Assembly (NCBI RefSeq): GCF_002093745.1 | Contig: NZ_MTSB01000013.1 | Location: 62,001-126,000 of the forward strand | From: Pseudomonas graminis | GTDB lineage: Bacteria > Pseudomonadota > Gammaproteobacteria > Pseudomonadales > Pseudomonadaceae | DNA: 64,000 nt | Reading direction: 5' to 3' | In this document: in pieces, positions 25,953 to 39,625 of the stretch | How positions within the stretch are numbered: the first letter of the stretch is position 1 | Layout: each line of letters starts with the position of its first letter | Notes under the pieces: generated by a model | Seen by the model: the letters and a program-made list of their open reading frames with translations, nothing else | The model's database searches: none | Told to the model about the DNA's origin: nothing | Translations under genes and position numbers: made by a program

Positions 25953-26693
25953 GGATTCCTCTTCATCAATGGTAATGAGGGTGCCCGGCCCCTCTTTGAA
26001 GCTGTGCAGAACGCGCAGCGGGACATTGTATTTGCCGGCGAACTCGACCGCACGGATCTGCAACACCTTGGAGCCGAGGCTGGCCATTTCCAGCATCTCT
26101 TCGAAGGTGATCTTGTCCAGACGCTGAGCCTGCGACACCACACGCGGGTCGGTGGTGTAGACACCGTCGACGTCGGTGTAGATCTGGCACTCGTCAGCCT
26201 TCAGCGCAGCCGCCAGCGCCACACCCGTGGTGTCAGAGCCGCCACGCCCCAGCGTTGTGATGTTGCCGTTCTCATCGACGCCCTGGAAACCGGCGACCAC
26301 CACCACCCGACCCGCTTTCAGGTCGGAGCGGATCTTCTGGTCGTCGATCTGCAGAATGCGCGCCTTGTTGTGCGCGCTGTCGGTGAGAATACGCACCTGA
26401 TTACCGGTGTAGGACACCGCAGGCACGCCGCGCTTCATCAGCGCCATCGCCAGCAACGCGATGGTCACCTGTTCACCCGTGGAAACGATCACATCCAGCT
26501 CACGGGGAACCGGCTGGTCGCTGATCTGCCTCGCCAGCTCGATCAAACGGTTGGTTTCGCCGCTCATGGCAGACAGGACGACCACCAGATCGTCACCCGC
26601 CTCGCGGAATTTCTTGACCTTGTCAGCCACCTGCTCGATGCGCTCGACAGAGCCCACGGAGGTGCCTCCAAATTTCTGTACGATTAAAGCCAT
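25461..26693 (-). CDS. lysC: aspartate kinase
   Basis: A 410 aa aspartokinase that phosphorylates aspartate, the first step to lysine, threonine and methionine. The amino-acid kinase domain covers about 1-245 (VQKFGGTSVGSVERI at the N-terminus; TTLGRGGSDTTGVALAAAL near 150). Two ACT domains for feedback inhibition follow (about 265-335 and 345-405, including SIVGVGMRSHAGVASRMFEAL). Lies 93 bases downstream of alaS and upstream of csrA, the conserved gamma-proteobacterial order. A second in-frame start inside the gene probably yields a separate regulatory subunit. Confidence 0.95.
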   Translation of the reverse strand: MALIVQKFGGTSVGSVERIEQVADKVKKFREAGDDLVVVLSAMSGETNRLIELARQISDQPVPRELDVIVSTGEQVTIALLAMALMKRGVPAVSYTGNQVRILTDSAHNKARILQIDDQKIRSDLKAGRVVVVAGFQGVDENGNITTLGRGGSDTTGVALAAALKADECQIYTDVDGVYTTDPRVVSQAQRLDKITFEEMLEMASLGSKVLQIRAVEFAGKYNVPLRVLHSFKEGPGTLITIDEEESMEQPIISGIAFNRDEAKLTIRGVPDTPGVAFKILGPISAANIEVDMIVQNVSHDNTTDFTFTIHRNDYQAALQVLETTAREISAREVSGDTKIAKVSIVGVGMRSHAGVASRMFEALAKESINIQMISTSEIKVSVVIEEKYLELAVRALHTAFELDAPRQGE

Positions 26694-26786
26694 CTCAAAG
26701 CCGCCTCAAAACCCGTTAAGAGCACCCATTGACATTCGAACCCTCTGGCAGCGCCCGCCGTCAATCGACGGGCCTGCGGATTCGAC

Positions 26787-29411
26787 TCAGATTCCCTGCG
26801 CTACAAAAGGAACGGCCAGTGCCAATGCTGCATCCAGCGCGCCTGCATCGACACCACCGCCTTGAGCCATATCAGGACGACCGCCGCCTTTACCACCGAC
26901 AGCGGCGGCCGCCTGTTTCATCAAATCACCGGCTTTGAGTTGGCCAGTCAGGTCCTTGGTCACGCCTGCGACCAAGACAACCTTGTCTTCATGAACACTG
27001 CCGAGCAGGATCACTGCGCGGCCGAGCTTGTTCTTCAACTGGTCGACAAGCGCCAATAGCGCCTTGCCGTCCTGACCATCCAGGCGCGTGGCCAGAACCT
27101 TGACCCCTTTGACATCCTGCGCGGCAGACGACAGGTCGTCACCGGCTGCGCTGGCTGCCTTGGCTTGCAGTTGTTCCAGTTGCTTTTCCAGCAGACGGTT
27201 GCGCTCAAGCACCGCCGTCAGCTTGTCCAGCAGGTTGTCGCGATTGCCTTTGACCAGCGTCGCGGCTTCCTTGAGTTGATCTTCGGCCGAATTCAGCCAG
27301 GCCAGCGCGGCTGCACCGGTGACTGCTTCAATACGGCGCACGCCAGCAGCAACGCCGCCTTCACTGACGATCTTGAACAGCGAAATGTCACCCGTGCGTT
27401 TGGCATGAATGCCACCACACAGCTCGACGGAGAACTCGCCGCCCATGCTCAGTACCCGAACGCTGTCGCCGTACTTCTCGCCAAACAGCGCCATTGCGCC
27501 TTTCTTTTTGGCGGTTTCGATGTCGGTTTCTTCAGTCACCACCGGCGTGTTTCTGCGAATCTCGGCGTTGACGATATCTTCCAGCGCACGCAGTTGGTCA
27601 GGCTTGATCGCCTCGAAATGGCTGAAGTCAAAGCGCAGACGCTGACTGTCGACCAGCGAGCCTTTCTGTTGAACGTGATCGCCCAGCACCTGACGCAGTG
27701 CTGCGTGCAGCAAATGAGTGGCCGAATGGTTCAATGCGGTTGCATTGCGCACCTCGTCGGACACCTGAGTGTCCACCTGCACGCCGACGCTCAGGCTGCC
27801 GGACGCCACAACGCCGTGGTGCAGAAATGCACCGCCGGTCTTGGTGGTGTCGCTGACGTCGAAGCGCACGTCACCGGCCAGCAGGAAACCGCTGTCGCCG
27901 ATCTGGCCGCCCGACTCCGCATAGAACGGCGTGGTGTCGAGGATCACGACGCCCTCTTCGCCTTCGTTCAGGTGCGTGACCGATTGACCTTCTTTATACA
28001 AGGCAACAACGCTGGCGCTGCCCGTGGTCGCCGAGTAACCCGTGAACTGAGTGGCCACATCCACTTTGACCAGACTGTTGTAGTCCATACCGAACGAACT
28101 GGCGGAACGGGCGCGCACACGCTGGGCGTTCATTTCGCGCTCAAAGCCCTCTTCGTCCAGCGTCAGATTACGCTCGCGGGCGATGTCGCCGGTCAGGTCC
28201 ATCGGAAAACCGTAGGTGTCGTACAGCTTGAACACGACTTCGCCAGGAACCACGGTGCCCTTCAGATCCGCCAGGTCCTGTTCAAGGATTTTCAGCCCCT
28301 GCTCGAGGGTCTTGGCGAACTGCTCTTCTTCGCCTTTCAGCACGCGCTCGATGTGCGACTGCTGTTGCACCAGCTCGGGGAACGCAGAACCCATCTCGGC
28401 AACCAGCGCGGCCACGATCTGATAGAAGAAGCTGCCTTTGGCACCGAGCTTGTTGCCGTGACGGCACGCGCGACGAATGATGCGGCGCAACACGTAGCCA
28501 CGGCCTTCGTTGGACGGCAGCACACCGTCGGCGATCAGGAAACCGCACGAGCGGATATGGTCCGCCACAACTTTCAGCGAAGCCTGATTGTCGTTGCTGC
28601 AACCAATGGCCTTGGCCGACGCAGTCAGCAGGCTCTGGAACAGGTCGATTTCGTAGTTGGAATGCACGTGCTGCAGAACGGCACTGACACGCTCAAGGCC
28701 CATGCCGGTATCCACCGACGGCGCCGGCAGCGGGTGCAGCACGCCATCGGCAGTGCGGTTGAACTGCATGAAAACGTTGTTCCAGATTTCAATGTAACGG
28801 TCGCCGTCTTCTTCCGGCGAACCCGGTGGGCCGCCCCAGATTTCCGGGCCATGATCGAAGAATATCTCGCTGCAAGGACCGCAAGGGCCGGTATCGCCCA
28901 TGGTCCAGAAGTTGTCGGACGCATAAGGTGCGCCCTTGTTGTCGCCGATACGGACCATACGCTCGGCAGGCACGCCGATCTCTTTGGTCCAGATGTCGTA
29001 GGCTTCGTCATCGGTGGCGTAAACAGTGACCCAGAGTTTTTCCTTGGGCAGGTTCAGCCACTTCTCGGAGGTCAGGAAGGTCCAGGCGTAGGTGATGGCA
29101 TCACGCTTGAAGTAGTCACCGAAGCTGAAGTTGCCCAGCATTTCAAAAAAAGTATGGTGACGAGCGGTGTAGCCGACGTTTTCCAGGTCGTTGTGCTTGC
29201 CGCCGGCACGCACGCATTTCTGACTGGTCACGGCACGGGTGTAAGCGCGCTTTTCCTGGCCCAGGAAGCAATCCTTGAACTGGTTCATGCCTGCGTTGGT
29301 GAACAGCAGGGTCGGGTCATTGCCCGGGATCAAGGAGCTCGACGCGACACGGGTGTGGCCTTGCTCTTCGAAGAAGCCAAGGAAGGCTTCACGGATTTCT
29401 GCGCTTTTCAT
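26787..29411 (-). CDS. alaS: alanyl-tRNA synthetase
   Basis: An 874 aa class II synthetase that charges tRNA-Ala. Order: catalytic domain (about 1-240, beginning [22 protein letters not shown]), tRNA-recognition domain, editing domain with the zinc site ([11 protein letters not shown] and [11 protein letters not shown]), and the C-terminal glycine-rich DHHA1 domain ([15 protein letters not shown]). ATG 29411 fits the family N-terminus; a longer frame to 29477 is untypical. Length is normal and no disruption is seen. Upstream of lysC in the conserved order. Confidence 0.96.
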   Translation of the reverse strand: MKSAEIREAFLGFFEEQGHTRVASSSLIPGNDPTLLFTNAGMNQFKDCFLGQEKRAYTRAVTSQKCVRAGGKHNDLENVGYTARHHTFFEMLGNFSFGDYFKRDAITYAWTFLTSEKWLNLPKEKLWVTVYATDDEAYDIWTKEIGVPAERMVRIGDNKGAPYASDNFWTMGDTGPCGPCSEIFFDHGPEIWGGPPGSPEEDGDRYIEIWNNVFMQFNRTADGVLHPLPAPSVDTGMGLERVSAVLQHVHSNYEIDLFQSLLTASAKAIGCSNDNQASLKVVADHIRSCGFLIADGVLPSNEGRGYVLRRIIRRACRHGNKLGAKGSFFYQIVAALVAEMGSAFPELVQQQSHIERVLKGEEEQFAKTLEQGLKILEQDLADLKGTVVPGEVVFKLYDTYGFPMDLTGDIARERNLTLDEEGFEREMNAQRVRARSASSFGMDYNSLVKVDVATQFTGYSATTGSASVVALYKEGQSVTHLNEGEEGVVILDTTPFYAESGGQIGDSGFLLAGDVRFDVSDTTKTGGAFLHHGVVASGSLSVGVQVDTQVSDEVRNATALNHSATHLLHAALRQVLGDHVQQKGSLVDSQRLRFDFSHFEAIKPDQLRALEDIVNAEIRRNTPVVTEETDIETAKKKGAMALFGEKYGDSVRVLSMGGEFSVELCGGIHAKRTGDISLFKIVSEGGVAAGVRRIEAVTGAAALAWLNSAEDQLKEAATLVKGNRDNLLDKLTAVLERNRLLEKQLEQLQAKAASAAGDDLSSAAQDVKGVKVLATRLDGQDGKALLALVDQLKNKLGRAVILLGSVHEDKVVLVAGVTKDLTGQLKAGDLMKQAAAAVGGKGGGRPDMAQGGGVDAGALDAALALAVPFVAQGI

Positions 29412-29556
29412 AGGTTCTTCCACGGAGACTGCGGCCAGAGGCAATTGCATACCGTCATACTGACGTTGCGACGGCAAAGGGCCGCATTATATAGGCGTTG
29501 CGCCCTCGGTACAGTGTGTTTGTGCGATAGAAACAAGTAACTTGACGCCCGGCCTG

Positions 29557-30561
29557 TCATGAGCGGTCGAACGCTGCGAACGCATCGACGACCTGCTCCA
29601 CCTGCGCACGCGAAATATTCAGGTGGGTGACCATGCGCAGCCGGGACGCAGCGGTCAGCACGATGCCGCGTTCGGCGCAGAACGCCTTGAGTGACGCGGC
29701 ATGATCACCGACCTGCACATAGACCATGTTGGTCTGAACAGGCTCGACGCTATAGCCCAGCCCGCTCAGCCCCTCGGCAAGGAGCGCCGCATTCGCATGA
29801 TCGTCGGCCAGCCGCGCGACCTGATGATCCAGCGCATACAGCCCGGCTGCTGCCAGGCCGCCCGCCTGACGCATGCCGCCACCGACCATTTTGCGCAAGC
29901 GGCGAGCCTTGGCGATCAGCGGCTGCGAACCGCATAGCACCGAACCAATCGGCGCACCCAGGCCTTTGGACAGGCACACCGAGACGGAATCGAAGTGTCG
30001 GGTAATCTCCCGCGCCTCGACGCCCAGCTTGACCACTGCGTTGAAAAGACGGGCGCCATCCAGGTGCAACGCCAGGCCTTTTTCCAGCGTCAACGTGCGC
30101 GCCGCGGCCAGGTACTCCAGCGGCAAGACTCTGCCCTGCATGGTGTTTTCAAGTGCCAGCAAACGCGTGCGGGCAAAGTGAAAGTCATCCGGCTTGATGG
30201 TGTCGAGTACCTGCTGCAGGCTCAGCGAACCGTCTGCCTGCACGTCCAGCGGCTGAGGCTGGATCGAACCGAGAACGGCCGCGCCGCCGCCCTCGTATTT
30301 ATAGGTATGGGCCAGTTGACCAACAATGTATTCGTCACCGCGCTCACAGTGCGCCATCAGCGCCAACAGATTGCTCATGGTGCCGGACGGAACAAACAAG
30401 GCGGCGTCGAACCCGAGGCGCTCGGCAAGCGTCGCCTCAAGCAGATTGACCGTCGGGTCCTCACCGTAAACATCATCGCCCACAGGCGCATGCGCCATGG
30501 CGTCGAGCATGCCTACCGTGGGCAGAGTCACTGTGTCGCTGCGCAAATCGATGACAGTCAC
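29557..30561 (-). CDS. ltaE: low-specificity L-threonine aldolase
   Basis: A 334 aa PLP enzyme that cleaves threonine/allo-threonine to glycine and acetaldehyde. Seen: [12 protein letters not shown] at the N-terminus, [23 protein letters not shown], the catalytic-type His in [22 protein letters not shown], and the PLP lysine in [17 protein letters not shown] 30561 is chosen for its AGGGAG ribosome site and exact family N-terminus; the frame to 30624 is only an open extension. Divergent from the riboswitch-controlled ribH. Single gene. Confidence 0.92.
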   Translation of the reverse strand: MTVIDLRSDTVTLPTVGMLDAMAHAPVGDDVYGEDPTVNLLEATLAERLGFDAALFVPSGTMSNLLALMAHCERGDEYIVGQLAHTYKYEGGGAAVLGSIQPQPLDVQADGSLSLQQVLDTIKPDDFHFARTRLLALENTMQGRVLPLEYLAAARTLTLEKGLALHLDGARLFNAVVKLGVEAREITRHFDSVSVCLSKGLGAPIGSVLCGSQPLIAKARRLRKMVGGGMRQAGGLAAAGLYALDHQVARLADDHANAALLAEGLSGLGYSVEPVQTNMVYVQVGDHAASLKAFCAERGIVLTAASRLRMVTHLNISRAQVEQVVDAFAAFDRS

Positions 30562-30777
30562 AAAAAAGCTCCCTGAAATTCGAAGATCGATAATGCATGC
30601 AACCTTTGGCTTGCAACAAGGCATTACTGAGGCTGAGGCACATGATAATCAAGCGCCGTCGCTCTCGATACTCCGCGTCCTTATAAGAAAAAGGCAGGAG
30701 TACCGTACGAAAGTGTCCATGCATGATCAGAAGATCTGTGATAAAAATCCCGCGCCGGCCACGAAATGTGACGGCAA

Positions 30778-30938
30778 CGTTCTCAGGGCGGGGTGCAATT
30801 CCCCACCGGCGGTAATGGCGCGCAATGCGTCTAGCCCGCGAGCGCTTGGGGGTCGAGGCTTTGGCTGACGACCTGCAAGGTCAGCAGACCCGGTGTGATT
30901 CCGGGGCCGACGGTCATAGTCCGGATGAAGAGAGAGCG
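30778..30938 (+). ncRNA. FMN riboswitch (RFN element)
   Basis: The conserved RFN core is visible: CAGGGCGGGGTGCAATTCC, CCACCGGCGGTAAT, AGCCCGCGAGCG, GGTCAGCAGACCCGGTG, GATTCCGGGGCCGACGG and TAGTCCGGATGAAGAGAG. The closing stem is CGTTCTC (30778-30784) with GAGAGCG (30932-30938). It senses FMN and normally switches off the riboflavin gene downstream, here the lumazine synthase gene 130 bases away. Confidence 0.96.
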
Positions 30939-30968
30939 GGATTGGTGTCAACAAGAACGTCTGTAAAA

Positions 30969-30997
30969 CCTCCCCATGAACGACCTCGTTCAGGAGG
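30969..30997 (+). promoter_or_regulatory. hairpin in the riboswitch expression platform
   Basis: TGAACG/CGTTCA around loop ACCT, extended by CCTCC/GGAGG with a three-base bulge. Strong stem but no T-run after it, so it is probably a switching element rather than a terminator by itself. Confidence 0.55.
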
Positions 30998-31035
30998 CTT
31001 TCCTACGCGACTTGAATCCCTTTCGATCCAAATGC

Positions 31036-31058
31036 CCTGTTTTTTTCATAAACAGGAG
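31036..31058 (+). promoter_or_regulatory. Shine-Dalgarno-sequestering hairpin before ribH
   Basis: CCTGTTT (31036-31042) pairs with AAACAGG (31050-31056); the latter includes the AGG of the AGGAG ribosome site (31054-31058) of the gene that starts at 31068. Translation control by the FMN riboswitch is the natural reading. Confidence 0.65.
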
Positions 31059-31067
31059 TCAGAACAC

Positions 31068-31580
31068 GTGCAACCCACCGCAATCGACAGCAAGAGCAAA
31101 AGCCATCCAAACGAACGCGTCGCTTTTATCCAGGCCTGCTGGCACAAGGATATTGTCGATCAGAGCCGTAAAGGGTTCATCGCCGAAATGGCCAACCACG
31201 GCTACGCCGAAAGTGACATCGACATCTTTGAAGTGGGCGGCGCCTTTGAAATCCCGCTGCATGCAAAACTGCTGGCCAATACCGGCCGCTACGCCGGTAT
31301 TGTCGGCGCTGCGCTGGTGGTGGACGGTGGCATTTATCGCCACGAATTCGTCGCGCAGTCAGTGGTCAGCGCGTTGATGCAGGTCCAACTGGAAACCGAA
31401 GTACCGGTTTTCTCGGTGGTCCTGACACCGCACCACTTCCATGCGGGCGAAGAGCACCAGAAGTTCTTCTTCGATCACTTTTCGCACAAGGGCGAAGAAG
31501 CGGCCAAGACCTGCGCGGACACCCTGAACAAGGTCCGCAGCCTGCGCCGCCTGGATGCACAACAAAAAGCGGCCTGCTGA
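31068..31580 (+). CDS. ribH: 6,7-dimethyl-8-ribityllumazine synthase, RibH2-like
   Basis: A 170 aa lumazine synthase: condenses the pyrimidine intermediate with dihydroxybutanone phosphate to the direct riboflavin precursor. Seen: VAFIQACWHKDIVDQSRKGF, the substrate-binding FEVGGAFEIPLHAKLL, GGIYRHEFVAQSVV and LTPHHFHAGEEHQKFF. The form with HHFHAG resembles the type II (decameric) synthases of Brucella and rhizobia rather than the housekeeping RibH. Start GTG 31068 with AGGAG at nine bases. It is a stand-alone gene under its own FMN riboswitch, so it is probably a second, flavin-repressed isozyme. Confidence 0.9.
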   Translation: MQPTAIDSKSKSHPNERVAFIQACWHKDIVDQSRKGFIAEMANHGYAESDIDIFEVGGAFEIPLHAKLLANTGRYAGIVGAALVVDGGIYRHEFVAQSVVSALMQVQLETEVPVFSVVLTPHHFHAGEEHQKFFFDHFSHKGEEAAKTCADTLNKVRSLRRLDAQQKAAC

Positions 31581-31633
31581 AACACGTAGCAGCGGCACGG
31601 GAGGTGTTCGTCAGAACGACTCTCGTTCCGCAC

Positions 31634-31674
31634 GTTGTAAAGAGGACGCGGAGCTTCGCACGCTAGTTGCAGCG
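31634..31674 (+). repeat. dispersed repeat fragment, same family as the 53.2 kb repeats
   Basis: Contains AAGAGGACGCGGAGC followed by CGCACGCTAGTTGC. The same pieces with small changes occur twice at 53.24-53.41 kb. Typical of P. syringae intergenic repetitive elements; placed between the ends of ribH and astE. Confidence 0.65.
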
Positions 31675-31689
31675 CACTGGCTCGCCAAG

Positions 31690-32697
31690 TCAGCCAAGCC
31701 CCTCAGCATCAGCCGGCACAATCAGAATCCCCGCCCGCAGGCCGTTTTTGACCTTCGGGTTGGGGAAGATGATTCTTGCGCCCTCTTCTTCCACCACCCA
31801 GCGTGAATCACTCACGTCTTCAGCCAGCACGTAGCCTTTTTCCAGTTCAGAGAAGTTCTCGACGTCATCCGCCAGGTTGAAACTGAATGCATCGCTGCGC
31901 TTGATGACTTCCCGCGCCACGCTGAACAGTTGCAGGCCTTCCAGTTGCTCATCCAGTTCAGGCTCGGTGCCTTCGATGATCTGCTCCAGACGCAAACGCA
32001 ACGGCGCGAGGTTCACCTGCTGGTTGTGGCCGAACGGCCTGGCCTTGCCGAGTTCAAGCGTGAAAGCCTCGGCCCCCAATTGTTCATAAGTGTAGGCGCT
32101 GAACACAATGGATGGCTTGTTCTGCAGCAGCACCGCACTCATGCCCGCAGCACGCAACCGGGCCAGTTCGCGACGCGAGTGCTGACGGCCTTGTTTCCAC
32201 GGGTACAGCGCAAATTGCTCGATCTTCGAGCCACGAATCGCGGTGTGCAGATCGTAATGCAGGCGATAGCGGTCCGGCACGCTGAAGAAGCTGGCGGCCA
32301 GCCGTTCCAGCTCGCATGCGCGCAACGCTTCCACACCGCCACTTTGCTCGTGACGACCGTTGAACAGTCGGTTGACATCCTGCTCGACAAAGCGCGTGCC
32401 GCGGCGCATGGCATCAGGGTTGCCGAACAGGAACAGAATACGGGCGCGCGGTTTCAGATCGCCACGCGCGAGGCTGCGGATCAGCTCATCCAGCAGCTCG
32501 ATGGGCGCCGTCTCGTTGCCGTGAATACCGGCGGACAACAGCAGATCAGTGCCATTGTCCCGCGCCTCTGGCGGACGGACTTCAAGAGCCCCTTCGCTCA
32601 GCCATCGCATGCGCACGCCTTCGACGGTCAGTTGAGTCTTTTCCGCCGGCTCACGCCCGGCCAGGGTCAGTTCAAGCAGTTTGCCGAGGGCGAGCAT
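31690..32697 (-). CDS. astE: succinylglutamate desuccinylase
   Basis: A 335 aa zinc hydrolase, last step of the arginine succinyltransferase pathway: N-succinylglutamate to succinate and glutamate. Seen: [14 protein letters not shown] with the zinc-binding His-x-x-Glu (about residue 59), the third ligand in [12 protein letters not shown], and the late catalytic-type Glu in [13 protein letters not shown]. Last gene of the leftward aru/ast operon, 11 bases after the small conserved ORF. Length matches AstE/AruE of Pseudomonas. Confidence 0.95.
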   Translation of the reverse strand: MLALGKLLELTLAGREPAEKTQLTVEGVRMRWLSEGALEVRPPEARDNGTDLLLSAGIHGNETAPIELLDELIRSLARGDLKPRARILFLFGNPDAMRRGTRFVEQDVNRLFNGRHEQSGGVEALRACELERLAASFFSVPDRYRLHYDLHTAIRGSKIEQFALYPWKQGRQHSRRELARLRAAGMSAVLLQNKPSIVFSAYTYEQLGAEAFTLELGKARPFGHNQQVNLAPLRLRLEQIIEGTEPELDEQLEGLQLFSVAREVIKRSDAFSFNLADDVENFSELEKGYVLAEDVSDSRWVVEEEGARIIFPNPKVKNGLRAGILIVPADAEGLG

Positions 32698-32708
32698 GGC
32701 GGGCGTCC

Positions 32709-32996
32709 TCAGTGGTTGCAGTCAGGGCCGTGAACGTGACCGTCTTCTTCAGCGCCGATGTCGGCCGGCTCCATTTCCAGTTGCAGGCTGACCAGATTGG
32801 TCGCCAGCGGACGCAGCAGCAGGTTGGCGTATTCGGCATCGTCTTCTTCGACGTCAACGCCGATCAGCAGCTGGCCACGGCCATCCTGCTGAATCCACAG
32901 TTCCTTGCCCTGCCAGATCACGGCAACGCGGGTGCAGGACGTTTCCAGCTGGGTGCCGTCGGTGTCTTCAAGGATCAGTTGCAGGGCGTCGCTCAT
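32709..32996 (-). CDS. conserved hypothetical protein of the aru operon (PA0900-like)
   Basis: A 95 aa acidic protein, with an all-beta-looking N-terminal part ([29 protein letters not shown]) and a His-rich tail (HVHGPDCNH) that could bind a metal. It sits between astB and astE, as PA0900 does between aruE and aruB in P. aeruginosa. Conserved placement supports a real gene; no function is known to me. Confidence 0.8.
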   Translation of the reverse strand: MSDALQLILEDTDGTQLETSCTRVAVIWQGKELWIQQDGRGQLLIGVDVEEDDAEYANLLLRPLATNLVSLQLEMEPADIGAEEDGHVHGPDCNH

Positions 32997-33057
32997 GTTG
33001 GAATGCTCTCTCTAAAGGAAATCGTGCGTCGGGCGTTTGCCCGGCGCGCAAGGTGTT

Positions 33058-34404
33058 TCAATTCAGTTGAAAGGGATAAACAGCGCCCAGTTTAAGGATT
33101 TGCGTCAGTTCATCCAATGCTGTCCGGCACTCGGTCAGCAATTGCGGATCGGCCAGGTCGTTTTCACTCATGCGATCACGGTAATGCCTGTCGACCCATT
33201 GCGTCAGTGTTTCATAAAGCGGAGCCGTCATGATCACGCCCGGATTCACCGCCGCCAGCTCGGCTTCCTTGAGTGCCACACGCAAACGCAGGCATGCCGG
33301 GCCACCGCCGTTCTGCATGCTTTGCTTGAGGTCGAACACCTTGACCTCGACCACCGGGCCCTGGTCGGCGATGAGCCGCTGCAAGTACCCCCAGACGTTC
33401 GCATTGGCCTGGCACTCCTGAGGCACGATCAGCACCATCGAGCCATCGGGGCGTGACAGTAATTGACTGTTGAACAGGTACGAGCGCACCGCGTCCTGAA
33501 CCGAAACGTCGGCACGCGGCACGCAGACAGGCCGTAATTGCCCGCCCGCTCGGCCCAGCTTTTCGCGCAGTTCGCCGAGCAGCCGCTCGGTATGGAGGAA
33601 GGCGTCCTCGTGATAAAACAGCACCTCGCCATTACCGACCGCAATCACGTCGTTGTGAAACACGCCCTGATCGATCACGGCAGGATTTTGTTGCCCGTAG
33701 ACGACGCCCTCTTCACTCAGGCCGTGCAGACGGGCAACGGCTCGTGACGCCTCAAGGGTCTGGCGGGCCGGGTATTTCTGTGGCGCCGGGTAGCGGGTGT
33801 CGAAGGCGCTGCGCCCAAACACAAAGAACTCCACACCGGCCTGGCCGTAATCCGCGCAGAAACGGGTGTGGTTGGCTGCCCCTTCGTCACCGAACTGCGC
33901 GACTGGGGGCAACGCCGGATGATGAGCAAAGTGCTTCGCATCAGCAAACATCGCTTCCAGCACACGACGGGTGGTCGGGTGTTCGATGCTGCGGTGGTAT
34001 TTGCAATTGAGGTTGGCCGCGGTGAAATGCACACGACCGTCAGCGGTGTCGGCACTGGGGCTGACCGTCGCCGCGTTGGCCACCCACATGCTCGACGCCG
34101 AACAGCTGGCAACCAGCAGCGGCATGTCCTGGCGGGCAGCCTTTTCGATCACCTGCGCGTCGCTGCCGGTGAAACCCAATTGCCGCAGACCGGCAACGTC
34201 AGGACGTTCCTGAGGCGCGAGCACACCTTGAGTAAAACCCAGGTCCATCAGCGCTTTCATTTTCGCCAGACCCTGCAGCGCCGCTTCACGCGGGTTCGCG
34301 CACTGCTGGCTGTTGCTTTGAGAGGCAACGTTACCGTAGGACAACCCGCCATAGTTGTGGGTTGGCCCGACCAGACCGTCAAAATTCACTTCACAGGACT
34401 TCAT
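33058..34404 (-). CDS. astB: N-succinylarginine dihydrolase
   Basis: A 448 aa amidinotransferase-fold hydrolase that converts N-succinylarginine to N-succinylornithine, CO2 and two ammonia. Seen: [20 protein letters not shown] at the N-terminus (substrate-binding Asn/His), [22 protein letters not shown] with the catalytic-type His, and [14 protein letters not shown] with the catalytic Cys near residue 370. Length as usual. Third step-two gene of the operon astC-aruF-aruG-astD-astB-PA0900-like-astE. Confidence 0.95.
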   Translation of the reverse strand: MKSCEVNFDGLVGPTHNYGGLSYGNVASQSNSQQCANPREAALQGLAKMKALMDLGFTQGVLAPQERPDVAGLRQLGFTGSDAQVIEKAARQDMPLLVASCSASSMWVANAATVSPSADTADGRVHFTAANLNCKYHRSIEHPTTRRVLEAMFADAKHFAHHPALPPVAQFGDEGAANHTRFCADYGQAGVEFFVFGRSAFDTRYPAPQKYPARQTLEASRAVARLHGLSEEGVVYGQQNPAVIDQGVFHNDVIAVGNGEVLFYHEDAFLHTERLLGELREKLGRAGGQLRPVCVPRADVSVQDAVRSYLFNSQLLSRPDGSMVLIVPQECQANANVWGYLQRLIADQGPVVEVKVFDLKQSMQNGGGPACLRLRVALKEAELAAVNPGVIMTAPLYETLTQWVDRHYRDRMSENDLADPQLLTECRTALDELTQILKLGAVYPFQLN

Positions 34405-34453
34405 CGGTAAGGCTCCGTGGATCTGTTTTTATAAGCAATCGTGGCGCACACGG

Positions 34454-36945
<2,492 letters not shown>

Positions 36946-37008
36946 GTTATCTCCTCAGCGGCTCATCGAGAGCCTTGAAACTCGCTAATCAGCAATCGAA
37001 CGTCTGGC

Positions 37009-38040
37009 TCAGACCGCGACGATCCGCACACTGGCACCTTCACCCACGCCCAGCGCATCGGCGGCCTGCACACTCAGCACCACCGGCCGGCCCGGCGCCC
37101 AATCCAGTTCCAGCAATACTGCGCGGTAATCCTGCAGCAGCCCGTTGGCAACCAGATACAGCCGCCCGCCTGTACCGACATCGCTGCTGTTCGCTGTCTC
37201 GACCTTGACCGGCACCAGACGGCTCTGGGCGATAGAACGAATGCCGGACACCTTGGCATGCAAGGTCGGGCCACCGTCGAAAATATCGATGTAGTGATCG
37301 GTTTCAAAGCCTTCGCGCATCAGGATATCGAAGGTGATCTGCGCCCGAGGATGCACCTGGCCCATCGCCTCCTGCGCAGCATCGGGCAGCAAGGGCACGT
37401 AGATCGGGTAATGCGGCATCAGCTCGGCGAGGAAGGTCCGGCTTTTCAGCCCGCACAGGCGCTCGGCGGCGGCATAGTTGAGGTCGAAGAAGTTGCGCCC
37501 GATGGCATCCCAGAACGGAGAGTCGCCCTGTTCGTCGCTGTAACCGACAATCTCGGTGACCACCGAATCGGCAAAGCGCTCGGGGTGACTGGCAACAAAC
37601 AGCAAGCGGCCACGGGAGTTAAGCTCCGACCAGGACGTGCCCACCAGTTCCGGCACCACGTAGAAACTGGTCAACAGGCTGTTGCCGGTCAGGTCGTGGC
37701 ACTGGGACAGCACATGAATCTTGTTGTGAATCTTCAGTTCGCGGGAAGCATGCACGAAGGTTTCGTTACGAAAGCTGTAGAACGGCTCGGAATAGCCCGC
37801 CGAGGCGACGATGCCCGAGCAGCCCACCAGCTTGCCGTTTTCGCTGTCTTCCAGGACGAAGAAATAGGTTTCTTCACCGTTGAAGCTGACCTCGGCGGCG
37901 AAAGACGCCTCCGACGAACCGATCTTGTCGGTCAGACGGCCAGCGTCGTCGGGCAAGGACGTGACACCGATAGGGCTGTCGGCAGCGAGGCGTTGAACCT
38001 CGGCCAGATCAGCCATTTGCGCAGGGCGCATTACCAGCAT
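37009..38040 (-). CDS. aruF: arginine N-succinyltransferase, alpha subunit
   Basis: A 343 aa AstA-family protein, paralogue of AruG: MLVMRPAQMADLAEVQRLA, LSQCHDLTGNSLLTSFYV, GYSDEQGDSPFWDAIGRNFF, ETDHYIDIFDGGPTL and the C-terminal beta domain. The alpha subunit in P. aeruginosa also accepts ornithine as a substrate. Second gene of the operon behind astC, with a 132-base gap. Confidence 0.95.
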   Translation of the reverse strand: MLVMRPAQMADLAEVQRLAADSPIGVTSLPDDAGRLTDKIGSSEASFAAEVSFNGEETYFFVLEDSENGKLVGCSGIVASAGYSEPFYSFRNETFVHASRELKIHNKIHVLSQCHDLTGNSLLTSFYVVPELVGTSWSELNSRGRLLFVASHPERFADSVVTEIVGYSDEQGDSPFWDAIGRNFFDLNYAAAERLCGLKSRTFLAELMPHYPIYVPLLPDAAQEAMGQVHPRAQITFDILMREGFETDHYIDIFDGGPTLHAKVSGIRSIAQSRLVPVKVETANSSDVGTGGRLYLVANGLLQDYRAVLLELDWAPGRPVVLSVQAADALGVGEGASVRIVAV

Positions 38041-38172
38041 GGTGCCACTCCTTGTAGATCGACCGGTGTCTGCGACCGGCTCTGATGAACGCGCCAGGCA
38101 GCGTAATGCTGCACAACGCAGGAAAAGGTACGGCGCCGGCCCGTCAGGCCAGCGCCGGAGACAGCACTCGAA

Positions 38173-39535
<1,363 letters not shown>

Positions 39536-39625
39536 TATTGCGTCACAAAGGCGCAGTTTAAACGGATTGAAGATGAGTGTCTGGACCAGCGCTGTCGGCA
39601 CAGCACTTGCGTTGTGACAAGACAC

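Noticed and set aside
27165..29540. A 791-codon open frame on the strand opposite alaS
   Set aside because: It is the shadow of a GC-rich conserved gene; the product has no domain and alaS is certain. Similar shadows opposite aot, acsA, phhR and lysC genes are rejected for the same reason.
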